64,000 nucleotides of DNA from the NCBI RefSeq assembly GCF_011043735.1, contig NZ_JAAKGV010000023.1:62001-126000 (forward strand). The letters run 5' to 3'. This stretch comes from Methylobacterium sp. DB0501. Its GTDB lineage: Bacteria; Pseudomonadota; Alphaproteobacteria; Rhizobiales; Beijerinckiaceae. Each line of letters starts with the position of its first letter. Positions within the stretch are counted from its first letter, which is position 1. This document shows, piece after piece, positions 7,944 to 16,371 of this stretch. The notes under the pieces are model-generated. The model worked only from the letters and a program-made list of their open reading frames with translations. It searched no databases and was not told the origin of the DNA. Made by a program: the position numbers and the translations under genes.

Positions 7944-10433
7944 TTAGTGGACCTGAACCTGGACGTCGGCGAGTGGGGCGCGGAACTCGGCTCTGAGACC
8001 CGACGGCTGGTAATCGAGGGCGGCGCTGCGGGTTCCGAGCAGGCCCATGCGGATGAGCCTGGATCCGAATCCGCCCCTGCCGCGCGGCGGGGTCACCGCC
8101 GGGCCGCCGCTCTCGGTCCAGTCGAGCACCAGGGTCGGCATGCCGTCGGCTTCCGTACGCCAGGCCATCCGCACCGTGCCGGCCTCGGCCGACAGCGCAC
8201 CGTACTTGAGCGCGTTGGTCGCCAGCTCGTGCAGCAGCAGCGAGAGCGACAGCGCGGCCTGTGGATTGATGTCCATGTCAGCACCGTCGAGAGCGAACCG
8301 GCCCAGATCGACCTGCATGCTCAACACGCTCTCCATCACTGCGCGCAGCTTGGCGGCCGACCAGCTCTTCTGCATCAAGACGTCGTGGGCGCGCGACAAC
8401 GCCAGCACCCGGCGCTCGAAGACATCGACTAGATCGCGCTCGGTCACGCCGCGAAGGGTCTGGGTGGCGATGGACTGGACGATCGCGAGGGTGTTCTTGA
8501 GCCGGTGAGCGAGCTCGTGGTTGAGGACCGCCTGAAGCTCCTCGGCGCGGACGCGGGCCACCCCGGCCTCGAGCCGGTCGGCGACGTTGCGCAGGAATTC
8601 GAGCTCCTCCACCGTCCAGACGCGCGGCCGGACATCGTGGACGATGAGCACCGCGACGGCGCGATCGCGCTCGCGCACCGGCATGTTGACCAGCGCTGCG
8701 ACGCCGATTGCCAGCAGCGGGTGGGGATCGGCCCCGGTGCGCGGATCGGTGGTCACATCGTCGATGACGAGTGCCTCCCCGAGAGCGAGGCCGGCACCGA
8801 TATTGCCGTAGCGGGCGAGGCGGTGGCGTCCGGCGATGCTGACCTGCCCCGGTGCGGTCCAGTCGGGCTCGACGTCGACGTGCTCGGCGTCGCCGATGAT
8901 GCGCCCGAACCCCGCCCGGGTCGCATTCAGGGTCCGGCCGACGATCTCGGCCGCGACCCTGGTCATCGCGCCGACGCTGGTGACGTCGCGAAGGCCGTCG
9001 CCGAGTTGCAGCAGAGCGTTGCGACGTGCCTCGGCTTCGATCCGGTCGGTCACTTCGAGGACGATCACCCCGAAGCGGTCGCCGCCCAGCGGGAATGCGC
9101 GGCCCTCGTACCAGCGCCGCAGGACGCCGATCTGCCGGGTGAACGAACTGGCTTGGCCGGTTTCGACGACGCTGGCGAAATCCGTCACCCACGCATCCTC
9201 GATGCCGGGAAACACCTCGCGGATGGTCCGTCCGGCAACCGTCGCCGCATCGACGCCCACCAGCGCCCCCCAGGCCGGGTTGACTTCGACGTAGCGCCAG
9301 TCGGCGATCCGACCCTCGGCGTCGCGGATGACCTCGCCGATGGTGAAGCCCTCGCTCAGGCGATTGAACAGACCCCGCCAATAATCGTCCTTGGCGCGCA
9401 GCACCGAGCGGGTTTCGGCGGCAGCCAGGCTGGCAGTGGTCGCGCCGGCAAACAGGTTGAGCAGCGTGAGGTCGTCGCTGCTGAACACATCCGGCCGTGC
9501 GGATTGCAGCTTGAGCACGCCGAGCACGGCGCCATCGTGCAGGATCGGCGCGAAGATGGCCGAGCTGAGCTGCAGATGGGCGATGAGATCACGCTTCACG
9601 TACGGATCGGTGGCCGCATCGGTCATCCGGTACGGCTTGCTGGTCTGCGCGCAGTAACCCGCGCAGCTGCCGGCCAGCGGCATGCGCAGGCCGGCATGAG
9701 CCGCCAGGGTGCCGGCAACGGCTTGGTATTCGAGATGGTCGCCGACCAACACCTCGACCGTTCCCCCTTCGGCCGCCGGGATGGCCTGCATCGCTCCGAG
9801 TACCACGGCACGAAGGGCGACAGACAGGTCGGTGTTCGCACCGGTCAGCGCGGCCTGGGTGTCCCGCAAGGCGTCGCGCGCCCGATAGGCCCGGCCTTCA
9901 TCGGCGCGCACCGCGTCGCGGAACACGATGGCCCGGCGCAGCTCGAGCTGGCTGACCACCTGGTGGGCGAGCGCGCGCAGGTCGTCCTGCTGCTGCGGCG
10001 TGAGTCCGTCGGGCCGGGGGGCGTGATCGATCACGCAGAGCGAGCCGAGCACGTGGCCTTCCGGCGAAACCAGCGGCGCGCCGGCATAGAAGCGGATGAA
10101 GGGTTCGCCGGTGACCAGGGGGTTGGCGCTGGTGCGGGGGTCGGCGGCTAGGTCCGGGATGATGAGCAGCTGGCCGGGATGGTCCACGGCGTAGGCGCAG
10201 ACCGAGCTGTTGAGGTCGGTCTGGCACGGCGGGAAGCCCTGACGAGCCTTGAACCACTGCCGGTCGCCGGCAACCAGGCTGACCAGCGCGACCGGGACGC
10301 GACAGAGCCGACAGGCCAGCTGCACGATGCCATCAAACCCCGCCTCAGCCGGTGTGTCGAGAATCGCGTAGCTGGCCAACGCAGCCAGCCGCCTGGGGTC
10401 AGTGACGAGAACGGGAAGTGGAGCAGGAGGCAT
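7944..10433 (-). CDS. HWE-family sensor histidine kinase with three GAF domains and a PAS domain
   Basis: 829 residues with no membrane segment, so a cytoplasmic sensor. Apparent order: GAF (about 15-170, with DTPAEAGFDGIVQLAC and SSVCAYAV), coiled coil, GAF (about 205-345), PAS (about 347-465), GAF (about 470-630), phosphotransfer helix LNHELAHRLKNTLAIVQSIA (about 635-655), and HATPase. The phosphotransfer helix is HWE/HisKA_2-like, and the N-box is LLLHELATNALKYG with G-box GGFGSRLI. The second GAF contains GSCAGYC, but I see no DRHxR-type chromophore pocket, so the ligand is unknown. The single-domain regulator follows directly. HWE kinases in alphaproteobacteria commonly handle light or general-stress signals. 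Confidence 0.9.
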   Translation of the reverse strand: MPPAPLPVLVTDPRRLAALASYAILDTPAEAGFDGIVQLACRLCRVPVALVSLVAGDRQWFKARQGFPPCQTDLNSSVCAYAVDHPGQLLIIPDLAADPRTSANPLVTGEPFIRFYAGAPLVSPEGHVLGSLCVIDHAPRPDGLTPQQQDDLRALAHQVVSQLELRRAIVFRDAVRADEGRAYRARDALRDTQAALTGANTDLSVALRAVVLGAMQAIPAAEGGTVEVLVGDHLEYQAVAGTLAAHAGLRMPLAGSCAGYCAQTSKPYRMTDAATDPYVKRDLIAHLQLSSAIFAPILHDGAVLGVLKLQSARPDVFSSDDLTLLNLFAGATTASLAAAETRSVLRAKDDYWRGLFNRLSEGFTIGEVIRDAEGRIADWRYVEVNPAWGALVGVDAATVAGRTIREVFPGIEDAWVTDFASVVETGQASSFTRQIGVLRRWYEGRAFPLGGDRFGVIVLEVTDRIEAEARRNALLQLGDGLRDVTSVGAMTRVAAEIVGRTLNATRAGFGRIIGDAEHVDVEPDWTAPGQVSIAGRHRLARYGNIGAGLALGEALVIDDVTTDPRTGADPHPLLAIGVAALVNMPVRERDRAVAVLIVHDVRPRVWTVEELEFLRNVADRLEAGVARVRAEELQAVLNHELAHRLKNTLAIVQSIATQTLRGVTERDLVDVFERRVLALSRAHDVLMQKSWSAAKLRAVMESVLSMQVDLGRFALDGADMDINPQAALSLSLLLHELATNALKYGALSAEAGTVRMAWRTEADGMPTLVLDWTESGGPAVTPPRGRGGFGSRLIRMGLLGTRSAALDYQPSGLRAEFRAPLADVQVQVH

Positions 10434-10746
10434 GGATCATGAGCTTCGTCAGCTCATGCCATACGGGAGAACCGCGCTCCGGTCAGCAAAATCCGTGCAG
10501 GGTCGAGCAGCCGGCGCCAACTGGACCGACAGCTCGGGAGACATTGTCCGGGCATGTTTTCCCAAGATCCGGATTGTCTTTATTCTGACATGCAGGCCAA
10601 TAATTTCACGATCCTGCACCGTCTCTCAGTGGCGTCGCCCAGCGAGCACGTGGAGATGGGGCCCGGAGAGTTATTCCACGACACAGCCTCACCGCGCGGG
10701 GCGGTCTGCCCGATACCGTCCCAGGGTGAGGTTTGAAGCCTGCTCT
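10434..10746. other. Intergenic upstream of the histidine kinase
   Basis: About 313 bases. It should carry the kinase promoter on the minus strand. A 60-codon frame on the plus strand at 10554-10736 has no ribosome binding site and is not credible. Nothing else recognised. Confidence 0.4.
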
Positions 10747-10913
10747 TCACCATGTCGGAGCAATCTCGATGCCGTCCTCGACGTCGCCGGTGGCCTTCTG
10801 TGCCTCGCCCCCGGCTTGCAGCTTTGCGGACCGGTCGCGCTGCCGATGCCTTGCTTGACGTTGCCGACCGTCTCGTTGGCGAGGCCCTTGATCTTGTCGG
10901 CAGCGCCGCTCAT
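10747..10913 (-). pseudogene. CsbD-like stress protein gene, frameshifted
   Basis: The first frame reads MSGAADKIKGLANETVGNVK then QGIGSATG, the classic start of CsbD/YjbJ-type small stress proteins. Near 10828-10834 the sense breaks. One base appears to be missing, and the continuation AKLQAGGEAQKATGDVEDGI is found in the next frame, ending PTW and a stop at 10747. Rejoined, the two parts give a normal-looking protein of about 55-60 residues. Either a real frameshift mutation or a sequencing error. CsbD proteins are general stress-response markers of unknown biochemical role. Confidence 0.7.
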
Positions 10914-10944
10914 TGGACCGATCCTGCTGCTTGGGGGAAAAGGA

Positions 10945-11154
10945 CTACATTGGACGCGCGGGACGCGGGCCGCGCATCGGGCCGACCACAGCCGGGATGG
11001 CGAACAGCACGATCACCGCGGAGGCCAGCTTGGCGGCCTCGATCGCCGTGCCGCCGATGCGGGGCGGCAACGCGAAAAGGTCACCCCACAGGCCCGACGC
11101 GCGGCCGCTCTTCCTTGCGGCGATGCAGAGCCTGAGAGCCTGTGTGATTGATCT
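10945..11154 (-). pseudogene. Remnant of a small membrane protein, start lost
   Basis: An open frame on the minus strand ends PARPM and a stop at 10945. It contains a coherent hydrophobic segment, LASAVIVLFAIPAVVGPM, preceded by SGLWGDLFALPPRIGGTAIE. Upstream it runs back to an in-frame TAA near 11155 with no ATG, and repeat-like sequence lies just beyond. The text reads like protein but lacks a start, so I take it as the 3' end of a gene whose 5' part was lost. It could be a short gene with a rare start codon (TTG of the ALPP segment). Confidence 0.35.
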
Positions 11155-11176
11155 TTAAATATATTCAATTCACCGT

Positions 11177-11210
11177 GTCATTTCGGGGCCGCGCAGCGAA
11201 GCCCGAAATT
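11177..11210. repeat. Interspersed REP-like palindrome, copy 1
   Basis: Contains tttcggggccgcgcagcg followed by aagcccgaaatt, an imperfect palindrome. The core ggggccgcgcagcgaa recurs exactly at 14452-14467. It lies in the debris between the CsbD remnant and the acyl-CoA ligase. The rest of 10914-11526 (about 600 bases) holds the membrane-protein remnant, this palindrome, and a further stretch 11230-11420 with a similar GC-rich motif but no credible gene. Confidence 0.5.
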
Positions 11211-11526
11211 CAGATATTCAATTGGTAGAAGATGGAGCGGCAGGAGAGCCGCTTTGTTCCAAAGCATCCGCGATTCTGGCTTCTGGGCTCCGCTACGCAG
11301 CTCCGGAACGACGAGGAGGGTGTAAATACTGTCGACCAGGTCGAACAGGCCCTCAGGATACGAATCGACGACAGCCAGCGCTGGCATAAATCGCCTCCAG
11401 CACTCTCCCCCCTTCCCCGGCGACCGGGACACTTCCAGGATCGCCCGGGAAGCGAGAGGGCACCCCTGGCCACGCCCCCACCCCCGCGCTAGCACAGGCT
11501 CCCTCCCCTTCCTCGGAGCCTGCGCC

Positions 11527-13050
11527 TTGCTCGACGACCGCCAGCCGCCGCCCCGCTTCAACGGCGCCCGCTACTGCCTGGAGGCCAATGCCCGGGAGCG
11601 CGGCGACAAGCCGGCGCTGATCATGGTCGGCGATCACGGCCGGACCGACGTCATGACCTTCGCCGAGGTCGACCGGGCGGTGCGCGGCGTCGCGGCGGGA
11701 TTGCGCGATCTCGGCCTCCCGGCGGGGGCCCGGGTGATGATCCGCATGGGCAACGATGCGGATTACGTCGTCACCTACTTCGCGGCGCTCGCCGCCGGAC
11801 TCGTGGCCCAGCCCTCCTCGCCGCAGCTCACGACGGCCGAGGCGGCGTTCCTGATGCAGGATTCCGACGCTGCGGTGATCGCGGCGGCCGACGAATGTCC
11901 CCTCGATCCGGAGGCCTGCCGCGGCCGGATCGTGCTGCGCCGCGACGACGTCGCCCGCCTGCGGGCCGGACCGCCGATCGAGGCATATGCCGACACCGCC
12001 GCCGACGACCCGGCGACGCTGGTCTACACCTCCGGCACCACCAGCCGGCCGAAGGGAGTGCTGCACGCCCACCGCACCATCTGGGGCCGGCGGCCGATGC
12101 ACGATGACTGGCTCGGCCTGCGCGAGGACGACGTGGTGCTGCATGCCGGCACCATGAACTGGACCTACACCCTCGGCGTCGGCATCCAGGATCCCTGGGC
12201 CCGGGGCGCCACCACGGTGCTGTATAATGGTCGGCGGGATCCGGCCCTGTGGCCGGCGCTGATCGCCCGCTACCGTGCCACCCTGTTCGCCGCGGTGCCG
12301 AGCCTCTACCGGCAGATCCTCAAATACGCCGATCTCCCGGCTCATGACCTCTCGTCCCTGCGCCACGGCATCACGGCGGGCGAGGCCCTGTCGCCTCAGC
12401 TGCTGGCCGAGTGGCGGGTGGCCACCGGGACGCCGCTCTACGAGGCGCTCGGGATGAGCGAGATCTCGACCTACATCTCGACGAGCCCGCGCGTCGCCAT
12501 CAAGCCCGGCTCGCCCGGCAAGCCGCAGCCGGGACGGCGGGTCGCGATCCTGCCCGTCGAGGGCGAGCCGGAGCCGCTGCCGGCGGGCGAGGTCGGGCTT
12601 CTCGCCATCCACCGCTCGGACCCGGCCCTGATGCTCGGCTACTGGAACCGGCCCGAGGAGGAGGCTGCGGTGATGCGCGGCGACTGGTTCGTCGGCGGCG
12701 ACCTCGCCGCCCTCGATGCCGACGGCTACGTCTGGTTCGAAGGCCGCAACGACGACATCATGAACGCCTTCGGCTACCGGGTCTCGCCGAACGAGGTCGA
12801 GAGCGCGCTGATCGCCCATCCCGACGTGCAGGAGGTGGCGGTGACCGAGCTGCCGGTCCGCGACGACGTGCGCGTCATCGCCGCCTTCGTGGTGCCGAAG
12901 GCCGGCGCGGAGCCGGCGCGGGACGCGCTCATCGCCTGGTGCGGCGAGCGGCTGGCCGCCTACAAGTGCCCGCGGGAGATCGTGTTCGTGGAGGCGCTGC
13001 CGCGCACGCCGAACGGCAAGGTGCAGCGCAAGCGCCTCGCCGCCGGGTGA
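11527..13050 (+). CDS. Acyl-CoA synthetase / AMP-dependent ligase
   Basis: 507 residues, the normal length for the ANL superfamily, activating a carboxylic acid with ATP to an acyl-adenylate and then a CoA thioester. Motifs: P-loop-like YTSGTTSRPKGVLHAH (about 166-181), YEALGMSEIS (about 310-319), hinge region GDWFVGGDLAALDADGYVWF with GRNDDIMNAFGYRVSPNEVE (about 390-430), and catalytic Lys in RTPNGKVQRKRL at the C-terminus. It most resembles the benzoate or medium-chain acyl-CoA ligase branch; the substrate cannot be read from sequence. The start is a TTG giving MLDDRQPPPR. It converges with a cyclase gene seven bases downstream of its stop. Confidence 0.88.
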   Translation: MLDDRQPPPRFNGARYCLEANARERGDKPALIMVGDHGRTDVMTFAEVDRAVRGVAAGLRDLGLPAGARVMIRMGNDADYVVTYFAALAAGLVAQPSSPQLTTAEAAFLMQDSDAAVIAAADECPLDPEACRGRIVLRRDDVARLRAGPPIEAYADTAADDPATLVYTSGTTSRPKGVLHAHRTIWGRRPMHDDWLGLREDDVVLHAGTMNWTYTLGVGIQDPWARGATTVLYNGRRDPALWPALIARYRATLFAAVPSLYRQILKYADLPAHDLSSLRHGITAGEALSPQLLAEWRVATGTPLYEALGMSEISTYISTSPRVAIKPGSPGKPQPGRRVAILPVEGEPEPLPAGEVGLLAIHRSDPALMLGYWNRPEEEAAVMRGDWFVGGDLAALDADGYVWFEGRNDDIMNAFGYRVSPNEVESALIAHPDVQEVAVTELPVRDDVRVIAAFVVPKAGAEPARDALIAWCGERLAAYKCPREIVFVEALPRTPNGKVQRKRLAAG

Positions 13051-13056
13051 CGAGGG

Positions 13057-13830
13057 TCAGTCGGGCAGGATCGCCACCGCCCGGGTCCAGCCCGCCGAGG
13101 CGGCCTTAATCTTCACCGGGAAGCACGCGACCGTGAAGCCGGTCGCCGGCAGGGCCTCGAGATTGGCGAGCTTCTCGATCTGGCAATAGCCGGCCTCGGC
13201 GCCGGCCTTGTGGCCCTCCCAGATCAGGCTGGCATCGCGGGTCTCGGCGTAGCGCCGGGCGGTGTGGGAGAACGGCGCGTCCCAGCTCCAGGCATCGGTG
13301 CCGACGATCTTCACGCCCTGGCCCGTCAGGTGCAGGGTCGCGGCCCGGCCCATGCCGCAGCCGGTATCGACGTAGTCGGCCTGCCCGTAGCGGGAGCCGG
13401 CCCGGGTGTTGACCAGCACGATGTCGAGGGGCTGGAGCACGTGGCCGATCCGGGCGAGCTCCCGGTCGATCTCGTCCGGCATCACCACGTGACCATCCGG
13501 CAGGTGGCGGAAATCGAGCTTCACGCCCGGACGGTAGCACCAGTCGAGGGGCACCTCGTCGATGGTGATCGCCCGGGCACCGCCATCCATGGTCGGGTGG
13601 TAGTGCCAGGGCGCGTCGAGATGGGTGCCGTTATGGGTGGTGAGCTGCACGCTCTCGACCGCCCAGCCCTGGCCGTCCGGCAGCTCCTCGGGCTTCAGGC
13701 CCGGGAACAGTCCGGCCACCATCGGGGCCGAGGCGGCGTGGTCCATGTAGGTGACGGTCGGGCGCTGGAACGGCGGATCCGCCGGAACGTCGTTCTCGAT
13801 CGCGATCGAGAGGTCGATCAATCGGGGCAT
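13057..13830 (-). CDS. Cyclase family protein (kynurenine formamidase-like metal hydrolase)
   Basis: 257 residues. The signature of the cyclase/KynB family, H-x-G-T-H-x-D-x-P-x-H, is present as THNGTHLDAPWHYH (about 68-81) and supplies the metal ligands. The protein opens MPRLIDLSIAIENDVPADPP, the usual family start; GGAG sits eight bases before this ATG. Members hydrolyse cyclic amides or esters such as N-formylkynurenine, isatin or cyclic imides. Which of these applies is unknown. The neighbouring convergent acyl-CoA ligase might act in the same aromatic or carboxylic acid pathway, but that is inference. Confidence 0.85.
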   Translation of the reverse strand: MPRLIDLSIAIENDVPADPPFQRPTVTYMDHAASAPMVAGLFPGLKPEELPDGQGWAVESVQLTTHNGTHLDAPWHYHPTMDGGARAITIDEVPLDWCYRPGVKLDFRHLPDGHVVMPDEIDRELARIGHVLQPLDIVLVNTRAGSRYGQADYVDTGCGMGRAATLHLTGQGVKIVGTDAWSWDAPFSHTARRYAETRDASLIWEGHKAGAEAGYCQIEKLANLEALPATGFTVACFPVKIKAASAGWTRAVAILPD

Positions 13831-13900
13831 TCCGGTGGCTCCTTCGATTGGTATAGCGGCCTGAATCGCCCCGCCGGACGGCCCTGGCAAGCCGGCCGGC

Positions 13901-13956
13901 CAGGACGCGAGAGCCAGGACATCAGAGCCAAGGCATCAGAGCCAGGACACGAGAGC
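13901..13956 (+). repeat. Four tandem 14-bp repeats directly before ypeA
   Basis: Four consecutive units: caggacgcgagagc, caggacatcagagc, caaggcatcagagc, caggacacgagagc. They end five bases before the ATG of the acetyltransferase and occupy the place where a ribosome binding site would be. A unit of 14 bases shifts spacing rather than keeping a reading frame. Confidence 0.85.
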
Positions 13957-13961
13957 CCACC

Positions 13962-14387
13962 ATGACGCCGACGATTCGCGAAATCGAGGATGCCGACGTG
14001 CCGGCGGTGATCGCCCTGTGGCATGCCGCCGGGGTGGCGCGGCCCTGGAACGACCCGGCCACCGACATCGCCTTCGCCCGACGCGGACCGCACGGGACCG
14101 TGCTGGTGGCGGAGCTCGAGGGCCGCGTCGTCGCGAGCGCCATGGCCGGCGAGGACGGGCATCGCGGCTGGCTCTACTACGTGGCGGTGGACCCGGCGCA
14201 TCAGGGCGGCGGGCTCGGGCGCAGGATGGTCGAGGCGGGGGAGGCCTGGCTTGCCGCGCGGGGCGTGTGGAAGGTTCAGCTGCTGGTGCGGCGGGAGAAC
14301 GAAGGGGTGCTCGGGTTCTACGATCACTTGGGCTATCGCGACACGACGGCCGTGTGCCTGCAGAAGGTGATCTCGACGGGATCGTGA
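13962..14387 (+). CDS. ypeA: GNAT-family acetyltransferase (YpeA-like)
   Basis: 141 residues, the same length as E. coli YpeA. It has the family opening with RPWNDPATDIAFAR (about 27-40), the acetyl-CoA motif A region YYVAVDPAHQGGGLGRRMV (about 66-84, Q-x-x-G-x-G/A) and the C-terminal GFYDHLGYRDT. It transfers an acetyl group from acetyl-CoA to an unknown amine. The only unusual point is the upstream region: four 14-bp repeats end just before the ATG and no good Shine-Dalgarno is visible. Confidence 0.88.
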   Translation: MTPTIREIEDADVPAVIALWHAAGVARPWNDPATDIAFARRGPHGTVLVAELEGRVVASAMAGEDGHRGWLYYVAVDPAHQGGGLGRRMVEAGEAWLAARGVWKVQLLVRRENEGVLGFYDHLGYRDTTAVCLQKVISTGS

Positions 14388-14440
14388 TCGAGGCCGCCGT
14401 CGAGGAAGATCTTATCACCGCCTCGGTCAATCACACGCCG

Positions 14441-14477
14441 CGTCATCCTGGGGCCGCGCAGCGAAACCCAGGACGAC
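14441..14477. repeat. Interspersed REP-like palindrome, copy 2
   Basis: cgtcatcctggggccgcgca followed by gcgaaacccaggacgac: an imperfect stem with arms gtcatcctggg and cccaggacgac. It lies between ypeA and the convergent dGTPase gene and shares its core with the copy at 11177-11210. Confidence 0.65.
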
Positions 14478-14528
14478 AGGGTGGGTATCAGGCCCGTCGT
14501 GGCCGTCGACGAAGCGGCGACACGGCCC

Positions 14529-15785
14529 TCACCCCTCCCCGCCCGGCCAGATCACCCAGTGCAGGTCCGGCGTCTGCGCGAACAGCCGGCGGTGCTGGCT
14601 CACCGCGTAATTGTCGGTCATGCCGGCGATGAAGTCGGCGACGCGGCGCGGGGTGCGGGGATCGTCGGGGCCGGTGAGGCCGGCGCTCCACTCTTCGGGC
14701 ATCCGGGTCGGGTCCTGGCGGAAGGCGGCGAACAGGTCCTCGACGATCGCGGCGGCGCGGCGGCGCACGGCCATCACGCCGGGATGGCGGTACATCCGGG
14801 CGAACAGGAAGGTCTTGATGTCCCGGTCGGCCGTCGCGATCGGCTCCGAGAAGGCGATGACCGGGGCCGAGGCATGGCGGATCGCCGCGGCGTCGGCCGG
14901 CTGCAGGGCGGCGAGGCGCCGCTCGGCCTCGGCGATCACGTCCTCGACGAAGCGGGTGATGACCCGGCGGGCGAGCTCGTGCACCACCCGCGAGCGCTCG
15001 AGCCCCGGATAGGTGCGGCGGATCTCGTCGAGGAGGCCGGCGAGGAACGGCACCTCCGTCAGATCGTCGAGGGAGAAAAGATCGGCGCGCAACCCGTCGT
15101 CGAGGTCGTGGGCGTCGTAGGCAATGTCGTCGGCGAGCGCCGCGACCTGGGCCTCGGGTCCGGCGAAGGTCGCGAGTTCGAGGTCGTTGACCGCGTTGTA
15201 CTCGGTGATCGCCACCGGGATGCCGCTCGTCGCGTAATGCGGCGTCGGCGCACCACCCTGCGTCAGGAGCGGGCCGTTATGCTTGACGAGGCCTTCGAGG
15301 GTCTCCCAGGTCAGGTTGAGCCCGTCGAAGGTGGCGTAGCGGCGCTCCAGCCGGGTCACCAGGCGCAGGGCCTGGGCGTTGTGGTCGAAGCCGCCATGCC
15401 GGGCCATGCAGGCATGCAGCGCGTCCTCGCCGGTATGGCCGAAGCAGGTATGGCCGAGGTCGTGGGCCAGGGCCAGGGCCTCGGCCAGGTCCTCGTCGAG
15501 GCCGAGCGCCCGGGCGAGCGCGCGGGCGATCTGGCTCACCTCCAGGGTGTGGGTCAGGCGGGTGCGATAATGGTCGCCCTCGTGGTGGACGAAGACCTGC
15601 GTCTTGTGCTTGAGCCGCCGGAAGGCGGCGGAATGCACGATCCGGTCGCGGTCGCGCTGGAAATCGGTGCGGGTCGGCGAGGCCGCCTCGGGGATCAGCC
15701 GCCCGCGCGACGCGAACGGGTCGCTGCCGTAGGGGGCCCGCCAGCGCTCGCCTGTCCGTCTCACGTTCCGGCCCCCCGCCTGCAT
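14529..15785 (-). CDS. dgt: Deoxyguanosinetriphosphate triphosphohydrolase-like protein
   Basis: 418 residues, an HD-domain dNTPase of the alphaproteobacterial dGTPase-like type. The metal site shows as RLTHTLEVSQIAR (His, about 75-88) and LAHDLGHTCFGHTGEDAL (HD pair, about 105-122); the opening RTDFQRDRDRIVHSAAFRRL is the family's N-terminal signature. It hydrolyses dNTPs to deoxynucleosides and triphosphate, affecting the dNTP pool. It is divergent from erpA with about 117 bases between them, an arrangement I recall as common in Rhizobiales. Confidence 0.93.
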   Translation of the reverse strand: MQAGGRNVRRTGERWRAPYGSDPFASRGRLIPEAASPTRTDFQRDRDRIVHSAAFRRLKHKTQVFVHHEGDHYRTRLTHTLEVSQIARALARALGLDEDLAEALALAHDLGHTCFGHTGEDALHACMARHGGFDHNAQALRLVTRLERRYATFDGLNLTWETLEGLVKHNGPLLTQGGAPTPHYATSGIPVAITEYNAVNDLELATFAGPEAQVAALADDIAYDAHDLDDGLRADLFSLDDLTEVPFLAGLLDEIRRTYPGLERSRVVHELARRVITRFVEDVIAEAERRLAALQPADAAAIRHASAPVIAFSEPIATADRDIKTFLFARMYRHPGVMAVRRRAAAIVEDLFAAFRQDPTRMPEEWSAGLTGPDDPRTPRRVADFIAGMTDNYAVSQHRRLFAQTPDLHWVIWPGGEG

Positions 15786-15902
15786 GCCTGCGCCGCGGGT
15801 GCGGCGCAGGGCGTCCCTGCCATTCGTGCGCCGCTGTTGCGGTGCACGGCCTCAATTCTTATGTTGCCATCGCACGCCGGACCCCCACCCGAGAAGCCGT
15901 CG

Positions 15903-16229
15903 ATGACCCCGATCACCCTGACGTCCCGCGCCGCCCGCCGCATCACCGAGATCATGGGCTCCGAGCCGCCCGGCTCGATGCTGCGCATCAGCGTGAATGG
16001 CGGCGGCTGCTCCGGGTTCCAGTACGCCTTCGACATCGCGCAGGACCGCGCCGCGGACGACCTGGCGGTGGAGCAGGACGGCGCCACGGTGCTGGTCGAC
16101 CCGACCTCGCTGCCGTACATGGAAGGCGCGACGATCGACTTCGTCAACGACCTCATCGGCCAGTCGTTCAAGATCGAGAACCCGCAGGCCACCGCCTCCT
16201 GCGGCTGCGGCACCTCGTTCTCCCTCTAG
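15903..16229 (+). CDS. erpA: Iron-sulfur cluster insertion protein (A-type carrier)
   Basis: 108 residues beginning MTPITLTSRAARRITEIMGS. The three cluster-binding cysteines are present in the usual pattern: Cys36 in NGGGCSGFQY, and Cys100 and Cys102 in the C-terminal SCGCGTSFSL. A-type carriers pass Fe-S clusters to apoproteins such as IspG/IspH and respiratory enzymes. Length is exactly that of the family. The ATG was chosen because the family starts here; the frame itself is open far upstream. Divergent from dgt. Confidence 0.95.
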   Translation: MTPITLTSRAARRITEIMGSEPPGSMLRISVNGGGCSGFQYAFDIAQDRAADDLAVEQDGATVLVDPTSLPYMEGATIDFVNDLIGQSFKIENPQATASCGCGTSFSL

Positions 16230-16371
16230 GCGGATGTCGCAAAAGTGGCTGCCGGTTTTGCGACAAAAATCTGCGACAGCACGAGAGTCTGAGCGGACGA
16301 AGCGGTGGCCCGCCAACGCAAGTCTGCCTAGGCACTTTTTTCTGCCTCTCTCTATCCCGGGACGTTCCGCC

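Noticed and set aside
8505..10151. A 548-codon plus-strand frame opposite the HWE kinase
   Set aside because: Antisense to recognisable GAF/PAS/HWE motifs; no ribosome binding site or domain of its own.
11353..12819. A 488-codon minus-strand frame opposite the acyl-CoA ligase
   Set aside because: The plus strand carries all ANL-family motifs; this frame is Arg/Gly/Asp-rich noise.
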